A stretch of DNA of 64,000 bases from DAHUYF01 sp963789275 (GTDB lineage Bacteria > Pseudomonadota > Alphaproteobacteria > ATCC43930 > CGMCC-115725). Shown in pieces: positions 18,384 through 26,182 of this stretch. The notes under the pieces were generated by a model. That model did not search any database, was not told where the DNA came from, and saw only the letters and a list, made by a program, of their open reading frames with translations. The number at the start of each line of letters is the position of its first letter. Position 1 is the stretch's first letter. The translations under genes were made by a program, and so were the position numbers. The stretch spans positions 1 to 64,000 of the forward strand of contig CAWBKF010000013.1 of the NCBI GenBank assembly GCA_963789275.1. Reading direction: 5' to 3'.

Positions 18384-18424
18384 GGCTGAAAGACAGATCC
18401 CGTCCGTGACGGACCGAAGGCTAG

Positions 18425-18485
18425 GGCTCTCGCGGTTGCTGCGCAACCGCTGCCGCAGTGGAGAAACTCCCTTCGAGAGTTTTGC
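18425..18485 (-). repeat. Two-hairpin dispersed element, copy 1 (after dxs stop)
   Basis: Read on the minus strand it begins right after the dxs stop codon. The first hairpin has arms AAACTC and GAGTTT (18464-18482) and the second is GCGGTTGC-loop-GCAACCGC (18432-18450, loop TGC/GCA). The same order of stop codon, hairpin, short CG-rich spacer and GCRRTTGC hairpin is found at 21706-21791 and 56042-56131. The arm bases differ between copies but remain paired. Confidence 0.6.
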
Positions 18486-20426
18486 CTAGGCGCTGGCGCT
18501 TTGCTGCGCAATGCGCCCGAGGGCCTTCAGCGCGGCGTCGGCGATGTGGCGGGCGCTGAGGCCGGCCTGCTCGTATTGCTTGGCCGGGGTATCGTGGTCG
18601 ATGAAGCGGTCGGGCAAGGTCAGCGGCCGCAGCTTCAAGCCGTGATCGAGCAGGCCCTTCAGCGCCAGATGCTGCAGCACCTGGCTGGCGAAGCCGCCCG
18701 CCGCGCCCTCTTCCACCGTCACCAGCACCTCGTGCTCGCGCGCCAGCCGCTCGATCAATTGCGTGTCCAGCGGCTTCGCGAAGCGCGCATCCGCCACCGT
18801 CGTCGCCAGGCCCATCGCCTGCAGCTCGTCCGCCGCCTTCAGGCATTCCTGGAGCCGCGTCCCGAAGCTCAGCAGCGCGATCGTCGTCCCCTCGCGCAGC
18901 ACCCGGCCCCGGCCCAGCGCCAGCACCTCGCCGCGCTCCGGCAGCGCCAGGCCCAGCCCCTCGCCCCGGGGGTAGCGCACCGCCGACGGACGATCGTCGA
19001 TCGCCGCGCAGGTCGCCACCATATGCATCAGCTCGACCTCGTCCGCCGCCGCCATGATCACGAAATCCGGCAGGCAGCCGAGATAGGCCACATCGAACGA
19101 GCCGGCATGCGTCGCCCCGTCCGCCCCCACCAGACCCGCCCGGTCCAGCGCGAAGCGCACCGGCAGGCGCTGGATCGCCACGTCATGCACCACCTGGTCA
19201 TAGGCCCGCTGCAGGAAGGTCGAGTAGATCGCCGCGAACGGCTTCAGCCCCTCGCACGCCATCCCCGCCGCAAACGTCACCGCATGCTGCTCGGCAATGC
19301 CGACATCGAAGCAGCGCCGCGGGAACCGCTCGGCGAATTTGTCCAGCCCCGTCCCCGACGGCATCGCCGCCGTCACCGCCACGATCCGCTCATCCGCCGC
19401 CGCTTCCGCGATCAGCGCCTTGGCGAACACGCTGGTGTAGCTCGGCGGACCCGCCTTCCCCTTCACCTGCGCCCCGGTCGCAACGTCGAATTTCACCACC
19501 CCGTGATACTTGTCCGCCGCCGCTTCCGCCGGCGCATAGCCCCGCCCCTTCTGCGTCACCACATGCACCAGCACCGGGCCCGGCTCGGCGCTGTCGCGCA
19601 CGTTGCGCAGCACCGGCAGCAGATGGTCGAGATTGTGCCCGTCGATCGGGCCCACATAATAGAACCCCAGCTCCTCGAACAGCGTGCCACCGGTCACGAA
19701 GCCCCGCGCATACTCCTCCGCCCGAGCCGCCGCCCGCTCCAGCGATTTCGGGAAACGCTTCGCCATCTCCCGCGCCAGATGGCGCAGCGACTGATAGGAT
19801 TTCGACGACAGCAGCCGCGACAGATAGGCGCTCATCGCCCCTACCGGCGGCGCGATCGACATGTCGTTGTCGTTCAGGATCACGATCAGACGCGAATCCA
19901 TCGACCCCGCATTGTTCATCGCCTCATACGCCATCCCGGCGCTCATCGCGCCGTCGCCGATCACCGCGATGACCTGGTTCTTCCCCCCTTTCAGGTCGCG
20001 CGCCACCGCCATCCCCAGACCCGCCGAGATCGAGGTCGAGCTGTGCGCCGCGCCAAACGGGTCGTATTCGCTCTCCACCCGCCGCGTGAACCCAGACAGC
20101 CCGCCGCCTTGCCGCAGGCTGCGCATCCGGTCGCGCCGGCCGGTCAGGATCTTGTGCGGATAGGCCTGGTGACCGACATCCCAGATCAGCCGGTCCCGCG
20201 GCGTGTCGAAGACGTAATGCAGCGCCACCGTCAGCTCGACAACCCCCAACCCAGCCCCGAGGTGTCCCCCGGTCACCGACACCGCGTCCACGAGCTCGCG
20301 GCGCAGCTCTTCCGCCAGCTGCCCGAGATCGCTCTCCGGCAGGCGGCGGACATCCTCGGGCAAATGCACCCCATCCAGCAACGGGGTGTAATTGCCGGTC
20401 TTGGCGGGGCGGTCGGTGGCGTCCAC
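18486..20426 (-). CDS. dxs: 1-deoxy-D-xylulose-5-phosphate synthase
   Basis: Dxs condenses pyruvate and glyceraldehyde 3-phosphate with thiamine diphosphate, the entry step of the MEP isoprenoid pathway. The 646-residue protein has GGHLGAGLGVVELTVALHYV, the thiamine site GDGAMSAGMAYEAMNNAG, the pyrimidine domain with FDVGIAEQHAVTFAAGMA, and the transketolase C-terminal domain. The length is normal. It is followed downstream by tlyA and preceded by ispA and xseB in the same direction with an 18-base gap, a well-known alphaproteobacterial block. Confidence 0.96.
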   Translation of the reverse strand: MDATDRPAKTGNYTPLLDGVHLPEDVRRLPESDLGQLAEELRRELVDAVSVTGGHLGAGLGVVELTVALHYVFDTPRDRLIWDVGHQAYPHKILTGRRDRMRSLRQGGGLSGFTRRVESEYDPFGAAHSSTSISAGLGMAVARDLKGGKNQVIAVIGDGAMSAGMAYEAMNNAGSMDSRLIVILNDNDMSIAPPVGAMSAYLSRLLSSKSYQSLRHLAREMAKRFPKSLERAAARAEEYARGFVTGGTLFEELGFYYVGPIDGHNLDHLLPVLRNVRDSAEPGPVLVHVVTQKGRGYAPAEAAADKYHGVVKFDVATGAQVKGKAGPPSYTSVFAKALIAEAAADERIVAVTAAMPSGTGLDKFAERFPRRCFDVGIAEQHAVTFAAGMACEGLKPFAAIYSTFLQRAYDQVVHDVAIQRLPVRFALDRAGLVGADGATHAGSFDVAYLGCLPDFVIMAAADEVELMHMVATCAAIDDRPSAVRYPRGEGLGLALPERGEVLALGRGRVLREGTTIALLSFGTRLQECLKAADELQAMGLATTVADARFAKPLDTQLIERLAREHEVLVTVEEGAAGGFASQVLQHLALKGLLDHGLKLRPLTLPDRFIDHDTPAKQYEQAGLSARHIADAALKALGRIAQQSASA

Positions 20427-20444
20427 GCTCTGTCTCCGTTCCCT

Positions 20445-21359
20445 CTAGGCGCGGCGGTCTACGACGAAACGCGCTGCTTGCCTGAGAAGGTCGGCCCTTT
20501 CTTCAAATAAATCAAGATGTGCGGAGGCTTGCTCTACCAGAAGCTGTGCCTGCGCCCGGGCGCGCTCGACGCCCAGGATGGATACGAAAGTCGCCTTGCC
20601 CGCCGCCGCGTCCTGTCCAACGGGCTTTCCCGTATCGGCGGCCGAGCCCTCGACATCGAGGAGGTCGTCGGCGATCTGGAAGGCGAGGCCGAGATCATGC
20701 GCATACCCGCGCAAGGCGTGCCGCAATTCCGCCGGCATCTTCCCGAGAATCGCGCCCGATTCGCAGGCAAAAGCGATCAACGCGCCGGTCTTCAGCCGCT
20801 GCAGCCGGGTGATGGTGCCGATATCGAGATCGGGGCGGTGCTCGGCAATGAGGTCGATCATCTGGCCGCCGACCATGCCATGGCTGCCCGCCGCCTGCGC
20901 CAGCGCCGCGACCAGCTCGCAGCGCACGCCGGGATCGCCATGGCTGTCCGGCTGCGCCAACACCTCGAAGGCGAGTGTCAGCAGCCCGTCGCCCGCCAGA
21001 ATCGCGGTGGCGTCGTCGAACGCCTTGTGGCACGTCGGCCGCCCGCGCCGAAGATCGCTGTTGTCCATCGCCGGCAGGTCGTCATGCACCAGAGAATAGG
21101 CATGCACCAGCTCGATCGCAGCCGCCACCTGCAGCGCGCAACCGCGCCCGACACCGAAGAGCTGCGCGCTCGCCAGCACGAGGAAAGGCCGCAAGCGCTT
21201 GCCCGGCGCCAGCGCGGCATAGCGCATCGCCTCGAAGACGCGCGCCTCGAGCCCGTCCGGCAGCGCGATCAGCCGGTCGAGGGTGGCATCGGTCAGCGCC
21301 GCCGCATCGGCCAGCGCAGTCGCGAAGTCGGTGCCCGGGGCCCAGAGCGTCTCAGTCAA
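20445..21359 (-). CDS. ispA: Polyprenyl synthetase (farnesyl diphosphate synthase)
   Basis: The 304-residue trans-prenyltransferase has the first Asp-rich motif DDLPAMD (within SLVHDDLPAMDNSDLRRGRPT) and the second, FQIADDLLDVEG. With KRLRPFLVLAS this is the IspA pattern for making C15 farnesyl diphosphate; chain length is inferred from similarity and context. Its start overlaps the end of xseB by 8 bases, so translation is probably coupled. Confidence 0.93.
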   Translation of the reverse strand: MTETLWAPGTDFATALADAAALTDATLDRLIALPDGLEARVFEAMRYAALAPGKRLRPFLVLASAQLFGVGRGCALQVAAAIELVHAYSLVHDDLPAMDNSDLRRGRPTCHKAFDDATAILAGDGLLTLAFEVLAQPDSHGDPGVRCELVAALAQAAGSHGMVGGQMIDLIAEHRPDLDIGTITRLQRLKTGALIAFACESGAILGKMPAELRHALRGYAHDLGLAFQIADDLLDVEGSAADTGKPVGQDAAAGKATFVSILGVERARAQAQLLVEQASAHLDLFEERADLLRQAARFVVDRRA

Positions 21360-21603
21360 GGGAAGCAGGCTCCGTCGCCGGCAGGCCGTCGGCGCCGATG
21401 ACGATCTTGTCGACGCGCGCCTGCGCCTCGCGCAGCTTCGCCTCGCAATGCCGCTTCAACAGCGCGCCGCGCTCATAGGCGGCGATGGCGTCGTTGAGCT
21501 TGCCGCTGCCCGCTTCCAGGCGCTTGACGATCTGCTCGAGCTCGGCGAGCGCATCCTCGAAGCTCATCGCGGCGATGTCGGGCGGCGCTGCCGGTTCGGC
21601 CAT
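21352..21603 (-). CDS. xseB: Exodeoxyribonuclease VII small subunit
   Basis: The 83-residue protein carries the XseB family core MSFEDALAELEQIVKRLEAGSGKLNDAIAAYERGALLKRHCEAKL, a helical hairpin that binds the large subunit XseA. I choose the ATG at 21603 (MAEPAAPPDIAAM); the frame is open further upstream without similarity. It is the first gene of the xseB-ispA-dxs run. xseA is not in the window. Confidence 0.93.
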   Translation of the reverse strand: MAEPAAPPDIAAMSFEDALAELEQIVKRLEAGSGKLNDAIAAYERGALLKRHCEAKLREAQARVDKIVIGADGLPATEPASLD

Positions 21604-21705
21604 GATCCCTCGCTTGAAACCCGCGGCACTGTAGAAAAGCCCGCGGCGCCTGCGCAAGGCCGAGGGCGGGGGGTGGCGCAACATGGAGACTTGCCCGCAC
21701 GGTGC

Positions 21706-21791
21706 GGCTTTCGCGATTGCTGCGCAATCGCTGGCGCCGCCGCGGACGAACTCGCTGCGCGAGCTCGCCTAGACGCTGACGCCGCCCAGTG
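21706..21791 (-). repeat. Two-hairpin dispersed element, copy 2 (after histone-deacetylase-like gene)
   Basis: On the minus strand it starts right after the stop of the deacetylase-like gene. The first hairpin is CTCGC-loop-GCGAG (21751-21763). Next come GTCCGCGG and GGCGCC, then the perfect hairpin GCGATTGC-loop-GCAATCGC (21713-21731). It is collinear with the copies at 18425-18485 and 56042-56131; compared with copy 1, an A-T pair replaces a G-C pair in both arms. Confidence 0.6.
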
Positions 21792-22718
21792 TCATGCCGC
21801 CATCAAGGCGCGGACGTGGGCGGCGGCGCTGGCGGCCAGCGCGTCGAGGTCGTAGCCGCCCTCGAGCGAGGAGACGATGCGGCCCTGGCAATGCCGCGCG
21901 GCACAGGCCATGAGCCGCTCGGTGACCCAGGCGTAATCCGCCTCGACCAGCATGAGCTGCGCCAGCGGATCGGCGCGATGGGCGTCGAAGCCGGCGGAGA
22001 TCAGGATGAAATCCGGCCGGAAATCCTCCAGCGCCGGCAGGATGAGCTCGTTGAAGGCGCGGCGGAACTCGGCCGAGCCCGACATCGGCCGCAGCGGCAC
22101 ATTGACGATGTTGCCGACCCCGGTGTCGCTGCGCGCGCCGGTGCCGGGATAGAGCGGCGACTGGTGCGTCGAGGCGTAGAAGACATGCGGGTTGTTCTCG
22201 AAGATCGCCTGGGTGCCGTTGCCGTGATGGACGTCGAAATCGATCACCGCAGCGCGCTCCAGCCCGTGCTTCTGGCGCGCGCGCTGGGCACCGATGGCGA
22301 TGCTGTTGAAGAGGCAGAAGCCCATGGCGCGATCCGCCTCGGCGTGGTGGCCGGGCGGGCGCACGGCGCAGAAGGCGTTGTCGCCCTCGCCGTCGACCAC
22401 GGCGTCGACGGCGGCGCAGACCGCGCCCACCGCGCGCAGCGCCGCCTCGCCCGAGCGCGGCGACAGCACGGTGTCGGCGTCGAGCGCGGCATGGCCGCGC
22501 TGCGGCACCGCCCCGAGCACTTCCTCGATGAAGGCGCGAGGATGGACGCGCGCGACCTCGTCGAGCTCGGCGCGCGGCGCCTCGCGCCGCTCGAGCCCGG
22601 CGAACTCCTCCCGCCCGAGCCCCGCCAGAACGGCGCGTAGCCGGTCCGGGGATTCCGGATGATAGCTGCCGGGATCGTGCTCCAGGCAGGCCTCATGGGT
22701 ATAGAGCAGCGTGGTCAT
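21792..22718 (-). CDS. Histone deacetylase family protein (acetylpolyamine/acetoin utilisation type)
   Basis: The 308-residue zinc hydrolase of the arginase/deacetylase fold has RPPGHHAEADRAMGFCLFNSIA (active-site His pair), the zinc ligands DFDVHHGNGT, and LISAGFDAHRADPLAQL with the later LEGGYDLDALA. Bacterial members deacetylate acetylpolyamines or other small amides. The open frame runs to 22844, but MTTLLYTHEACLEHDPG at 22718 is the family start. A possible -10 (TATACT) lies at 22810-22815 on the minus strand. Confidence 0.9.
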   Translation of the reverse strand: MTTLLYTHEACLEHDPGSYHPESPDRLRAVLAGLGREEFAGLERREAPRAELDEVARVHPRAFIEEVLGAVPQRGHAALDADTVLSPRSGEAALRAVGAVCAAVDAVVDGEGDNAFCAVRPPGHHAEADRAMGFCLFNSIAIGAQRARQKHGLERAAVIDFDVHHGNGTQAIFENNPHVFYASTHQSPLYPGTGARSDTGVGNIVNVPLRPMSGSAEFRRAFNELILPALEDFRPDFILISAGFDAHRADPLAQLMLVEADYAWVTERLMACAARHCQGRIVSSLEGGYDLDALAASAAAHVRALMAA

Positions 22719-22890
22719 CGCCCTTCCTGTCTCCCCCCTGCAGTTTTGCACATCCACCCCGCCTCGGCCATGCGGATCGTCAGGCTTGCCGCGCCGCGGA
22801 GGGGCCGTCAGTATAGGCGCCGCCGCAAGGGGGCAGACTCTCAATCAGAGACCAGGACGGCGTCGGGGAGGCGCAAGCGTGAGGCGAGCT

Positions 22891-23854
22891 ATGTGCGGCG
22901 GTTTCCGGCGCCGTTTTTCTGCTGTTGTCCACCCTGCCAGGACGCGCCGCCGACGTGCCGCCGGCGATCATCGTCCATGCCGGCAAGGCCGACAGCCTCA
23001 ACCACGCGCTGGCGCTGCAATTCGCCGAGGCGCTGGCGCAAGGCAACAACGCGCTCACCGTCCAGGTCGAGGAGAGCCAGGGCTCGGTGCAGAACATCGT
23101 CGACGCGCTGCATCGCGGCGGCCATTACGTCTTCACCACGCCGCCCAACCTCATCGTCCAGGCGCGGCGCGGCGACAAGCCCTTCGCCAAGAATGCGCGC
23201 TATCGCACCATCCGGGCGCTCTTCCCGATTCCGGCGCTGACGCTCCAATGGGCGGTGCGCGCCGATAGCGGCATCAAGCACCTGCCCGACCTCTCCGGCA
23301 AGAGCCTCGTCCCCGGCAGCAAGGGCAGCTTCGGCGAGCGCCAGACCGTCTCGGCGCTGCATGCGCTGGGGCTCGACCAGCGCGTGCAGCTCATCGACAT
23401 CGATCCCGCCGGCGCGCAATCGGCGCTGGCCGGCAGCCAGGTGGCGGGGGTGGCGCTGGCCGGCACGGTGCCGCTGCGGGCGGTGCGCGATCTCGCCAAG
23501 GCGGTGCCGATCCGCCTGCTGAGCCTGACCCATGCCGAGCTCGCTCGGGTGCTCGCGGCCGATGACAGCACGGTGGCCGTGACGATCCCCAAAGGCACAT
23601 ATCCCGGCCAGGACCAGGACGTCACCGCCATCGCGCTCCCGGCCGGCGTCTATGCTACGACAGCGATGAGCGACAAGATGGCCTATGCCATCACCAAGGC
23701 GTTCTGGTCGCAGAAATGGGCGCTCGGCCAGCGCAACCCGCCCTGGAACTCGGTGAGCCCCGCCTCGCTGGTCCAGCTCGGCATCAAGCTGCACAAGGGC
23801 GCCCTGCGTTATTACCAGGAAGCCGGCGTCAAGGTGCCGGCGGCGCTGCGCTAG
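22891..23854 (+). CDS. TAXI family TRAP transporter solute-binding protein (5' end frameshifted)
   Basis: From 22925 on the frame encodes about 310 residues of a TAXI-type periplasmic binding protein: repeated SLNHALALQFAEAL, QGSVQNIVDALHRGGHYVFTTPP, SFGERQTVSALHALGL and YAITKAFWSQKWALG. That frame has no ATG. The preceding in-frame codons read LCAAVSGAVFLLLSTLPGRAAD, a good signal-peptide core. In the neighbouring frame an ATG (22891) and a GTG (22879) precede it. One extra base, possibly in the T5 run at 22914-22918, would join them. The true start is uncertain. No TRAP permease gene is adjacent. Confidence 0.7.
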
Positions 23855-23879
23855 CAGCCGAGCAAAGGGGCGAGGCCAT

Positions 23880-25009
23880 ATGGCCGTCGATTTCCTGATC
23901 CTGGGCGCCGGCATGGCGGGCGCCGCCGCGGGCTATTTCCTGGCGGAGCACGGGCAGGTGCTGATCCTCGAGCGCGAGGACGCGCCGGGATACCATTCGA
24001 CCGGCCGCTCGGCGGCGTTCTACACCGAGACCTATGGCAATGAGGCGATCCGCGCGCTGACGGTGGCGAGCGGCCGCTTCTTCCGCGCGCCGCCACCGGG
24101 CTTTGCCGATGTCCCGCTGCTGAAGCCGCTGGGCCTGCTGATGGCGGCGCCGGCGGCGGACGAGGCGCGGTTCGAGGCGGCGCTCGCGCTCGGCCGGCGC
24201 TTCGCGCCGGAGGTGCGCCGACTCACGCGGGCAGAGGCGCTGGCGCTCTGCCCGGTGCTGCGCGAGGACTGGCTCGGCCACGCCTTTCTCGAGCCCGATG
24301 CCATGGAGATGGACGTCCATGCCATCCATCTGGGCTTCCTCGCGGGGCTGCGCGCGCGCGGCGGCCGCCTGCAGACCGGCGCAGGCGCGCGCTCGATCGC
24401 GCAGAGCGGCGGGCTCTGGCAGGTGGAGACCGCGGCGGGCCGCTTCACCGCGCCGGTGCTGGTCAACGCCGCCGGCGCCTGGGCCGACGAGGTCGCGGCA
24501 TGGCGGGGGTGGCGCCGGTCGGGATCACGCCGCTGCGGCGCACCGTGCTCATCGCCGCGGCGCCGCCCGGGATCGCGATCGCGGGCTGGCCGCTGGTGGG
24601 CGATGTCGGCGAGACCTTCTATTTCAAGCCCGAGACCGGCCGGCTGCTGATCTCGCCCGCCGACGCGACGCCGCTGCCGCCGCAGGACGTGCAGCCCGAC
24701 GAGATCGACATCGCGCTGGCGGTCAAGCGCATCGCCGCGGCAACGCGGCTTAGGATCCGCCGCATCGAGCGCAAATGGGCGGGGCTGCGGAGCTTCGCGC
24801 CGGACAAGACCCTGGTGCTCGGCCCCGACGCCGCGGCGCCAGGCTTCGTCTGGATGGCGGGCCAAGGCGGCTACGGTATCCAGACCGCGCCTGCCGCCGG
24901 CGCCGCCTTGGCGGCGCTCGCCATCGGCGCAGCGCTGCCGGCGGAGATCGCCGCGCTCGGCGTCACGGCGGCGCAGCTCTTGCCGGAGCGGCTGCGCGCG
25001 GGGGAGTGA
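23880..25009 (+). CDS. FAD-dependent oxidoreductase (DAO/glycine oxidase-like), frameshifted
   Basis: The N-terminal part (MAVDFLILGAGMAGAAAGYFLAEHG, a clear Rossmann GxGxxG) runs to VNAAGAWADEVAA. The continuation APVGITPLRRTVLIAAAP ... GQGGYGIQTAPAAGAALAALAIG is in another frame. A missing base near 24495-24502 explains it (expected AAMAGVAPVGITP). Joined, it is about 377 residues, normal for the D-amino-acid oxidase/glycine oxidase superfamily. The amine substrate is unknown. It begins 25 bases after the TAXI protein, so import and oxidation of the same compound is an attractive guess. Confidence 0.82.
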
Positions 25010-25091
25010 GCAGGGCAAAGCCGACTCTGACGCGAGTTATCTCACGCTGAACCGGGCCCCTTCCGGCGCGACGTGGGACAAAGCCTCCCGA

Positions 25092-25535
25092 CTAGGCCGC
25101 CGAGGGCGTCGCTTCCGTGTCGATCGCGGCCTCGCCCGGCAACAGCAACTCGAGCGCGGCCGCAGCCCAGTCAGGGTCCTCAATGGAAAGAAGTGGGGCG
25201 GCATCAAAGGCCGCGGCAAGTGCCGCGCCGATCGCCTCGATCGCGCCCTGAGCGATGGAAAACGCCACGATCGGCAACTCGCCGGGAAAGCGGAAGTCGA
25301 ACTCCTCCAGATAGAACCACGCGCGCAGCGCTGCGTGCGCTGCGTCGGGAGGCCGCGGTCCCACATCGATCAGCGCGATGCCTATGTCGGGATGAACCAG
25401 GACGGCGTCGACCGGGGTCGCCCCGATCCTCCGCCCGAGCAGCAGCAGCCATGCGTCCGGCAGCCGGGCGAGCGTAGCGGCAAGACGAGACAATGGCCGG
25501 CCATCGGCATCTTGGGGCAGGATTCGGGCCATAGA
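25092..25535 (-). CDS. Conserved hypothetical protein
   Basis: Not recognised. The frame gives 147 residues from MARILPQDADGRPLSRLAA (an alternative start is at 25550). It contains VDAVLVHPDIGIALIDVGPRP, which faintly recalls the nuclease-related NERD-type strand pattern, then WFYLEEFDFRFPGELPIVAFSI and an alanine-rich C-terminal part. No membrane segment. Codon use and GC fit the rest of the genome, which supports a real gene. It stands alone between the oxidoreductase and the RHS region. Confidence 0.5.
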   Translation of the reverse strand, partial: SMARILPQDADGRPLSRLAATLARLPDAWLLLLGRRIGATPVDAVLVHPDIGIALIDVGPRPPDAAHAALRAWFYLEEFDFRFPGELPIVAFSIAQGAIEAIGAALAAAFDAAPLLSIEDPDWAAAALELLLPGEAAIDTEATPSAA

Positions 25536-25549
25536 GTGGCGAACGCTCA

Positions 25550-25687
25550 ATGCAACCGGCCGTTCCGTTGGGCGCCAGGTTCCATCTCGCAGCGCTCCTG
25601 GTGATGGGAGCGATCCTCGTCGCGGCCGGCGGCGCAGATAGCGGTGGGCACTTCATCGCCCAACCGACCGGCGGCCGGGTGGTCTGA
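25550..25687 (+). CDS. Possible small membrane or secreted peptide
   Basis: A 45-codon frame: MQPAVPLGARFHLAALLVMG followed by AILVAAGGADSGG and a short polar tail ending RVV. Residues 11-27 would form a signal sequence or single membrane helix. No convincing ribosome site is seen and it abuts the start of the gene on the other strand. It may be a chance frame. Confidence 0.25.
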   Translation: MQPAVPLGARFHLAALLVMGAILVAAGGADSGGHFIAQPTGGRVV

Positions 25688-25814
25688 ATGCTAAGCGCCG
25701 GCGTCTCTCATGCGCGTCGTCGCAGCCCGTCTGCATATCAAAGAGGAATGACTGAGCCCAGTCCCATGCGGCATGAAATCCTGGTTTGCGGCCGGAACAC
25801 GCGCGATTTCGCTT

Positions 25815-26156
25815 TCAAGCCTCGTCTAGCGCGGTGTCGCCGTCATCCGAAGTATCAAAATAGGGTTCACCAGATAACCAGTACAAATCATATTTTTTCT
25901 GTAGTCTCTTTAAAAACGGCTCTACGTTTGACGCAAGGTTGACGGCTTGGAGTGAGTCGGCACCATAAACTTCGGAGTACGTTTCATTTAGGCCTTCGAT
26001 TTCAACGTGGCATCCAGAAGAGCCCTTTCCAACGGGATAACCCACCACGTGTTCGTCAACGGCGTAAGGAGCACCGAGGCGAATGACAAATTCCTTTCGA
26101 ACGTCGCTCCCCTTTAGCGAGTAGAGAAGCTTTCTTTCCGCAATAAATTTTTTCAT
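25815..26156 (-). CDS. Small protein downstream of RHS gene, candidate immunity protein (DUF6968-like)
   Basis: The 113-residue protein starts MKKFIAERKLLYSLKG at 26156 with a good GGGAGG site; the frame is open to 26195. It has IEGLNETYSEVYGADSLQAVNLA and ends LYWLSGEPYFDTSDDGD. From memory this pattern (IAER..., GxDSLQA, WLxGEP) resembles DUF6968. The gene is clearly AT-richer than its neighbours and begins 26 bases after the RHS stop, the position of an immunity gene in RHS/CDI modules. The immunity role is inference from position and composition. Confidence 0.6.
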   Translation of the reverse strand: MKKFIAERKLLYSLKGSDVRKEFVIRLGAPYAVDEHVVGYPVGKGSSGCHVEIEGLNETYSEVYGADSLQAVNLASNVEPFLKRLQKKYDLYWLSGEPYFDTSDDGDTALDEA

Positions 26157-26182
26157 GCTTGCCTCCCGTCTAACCAGCAAAT

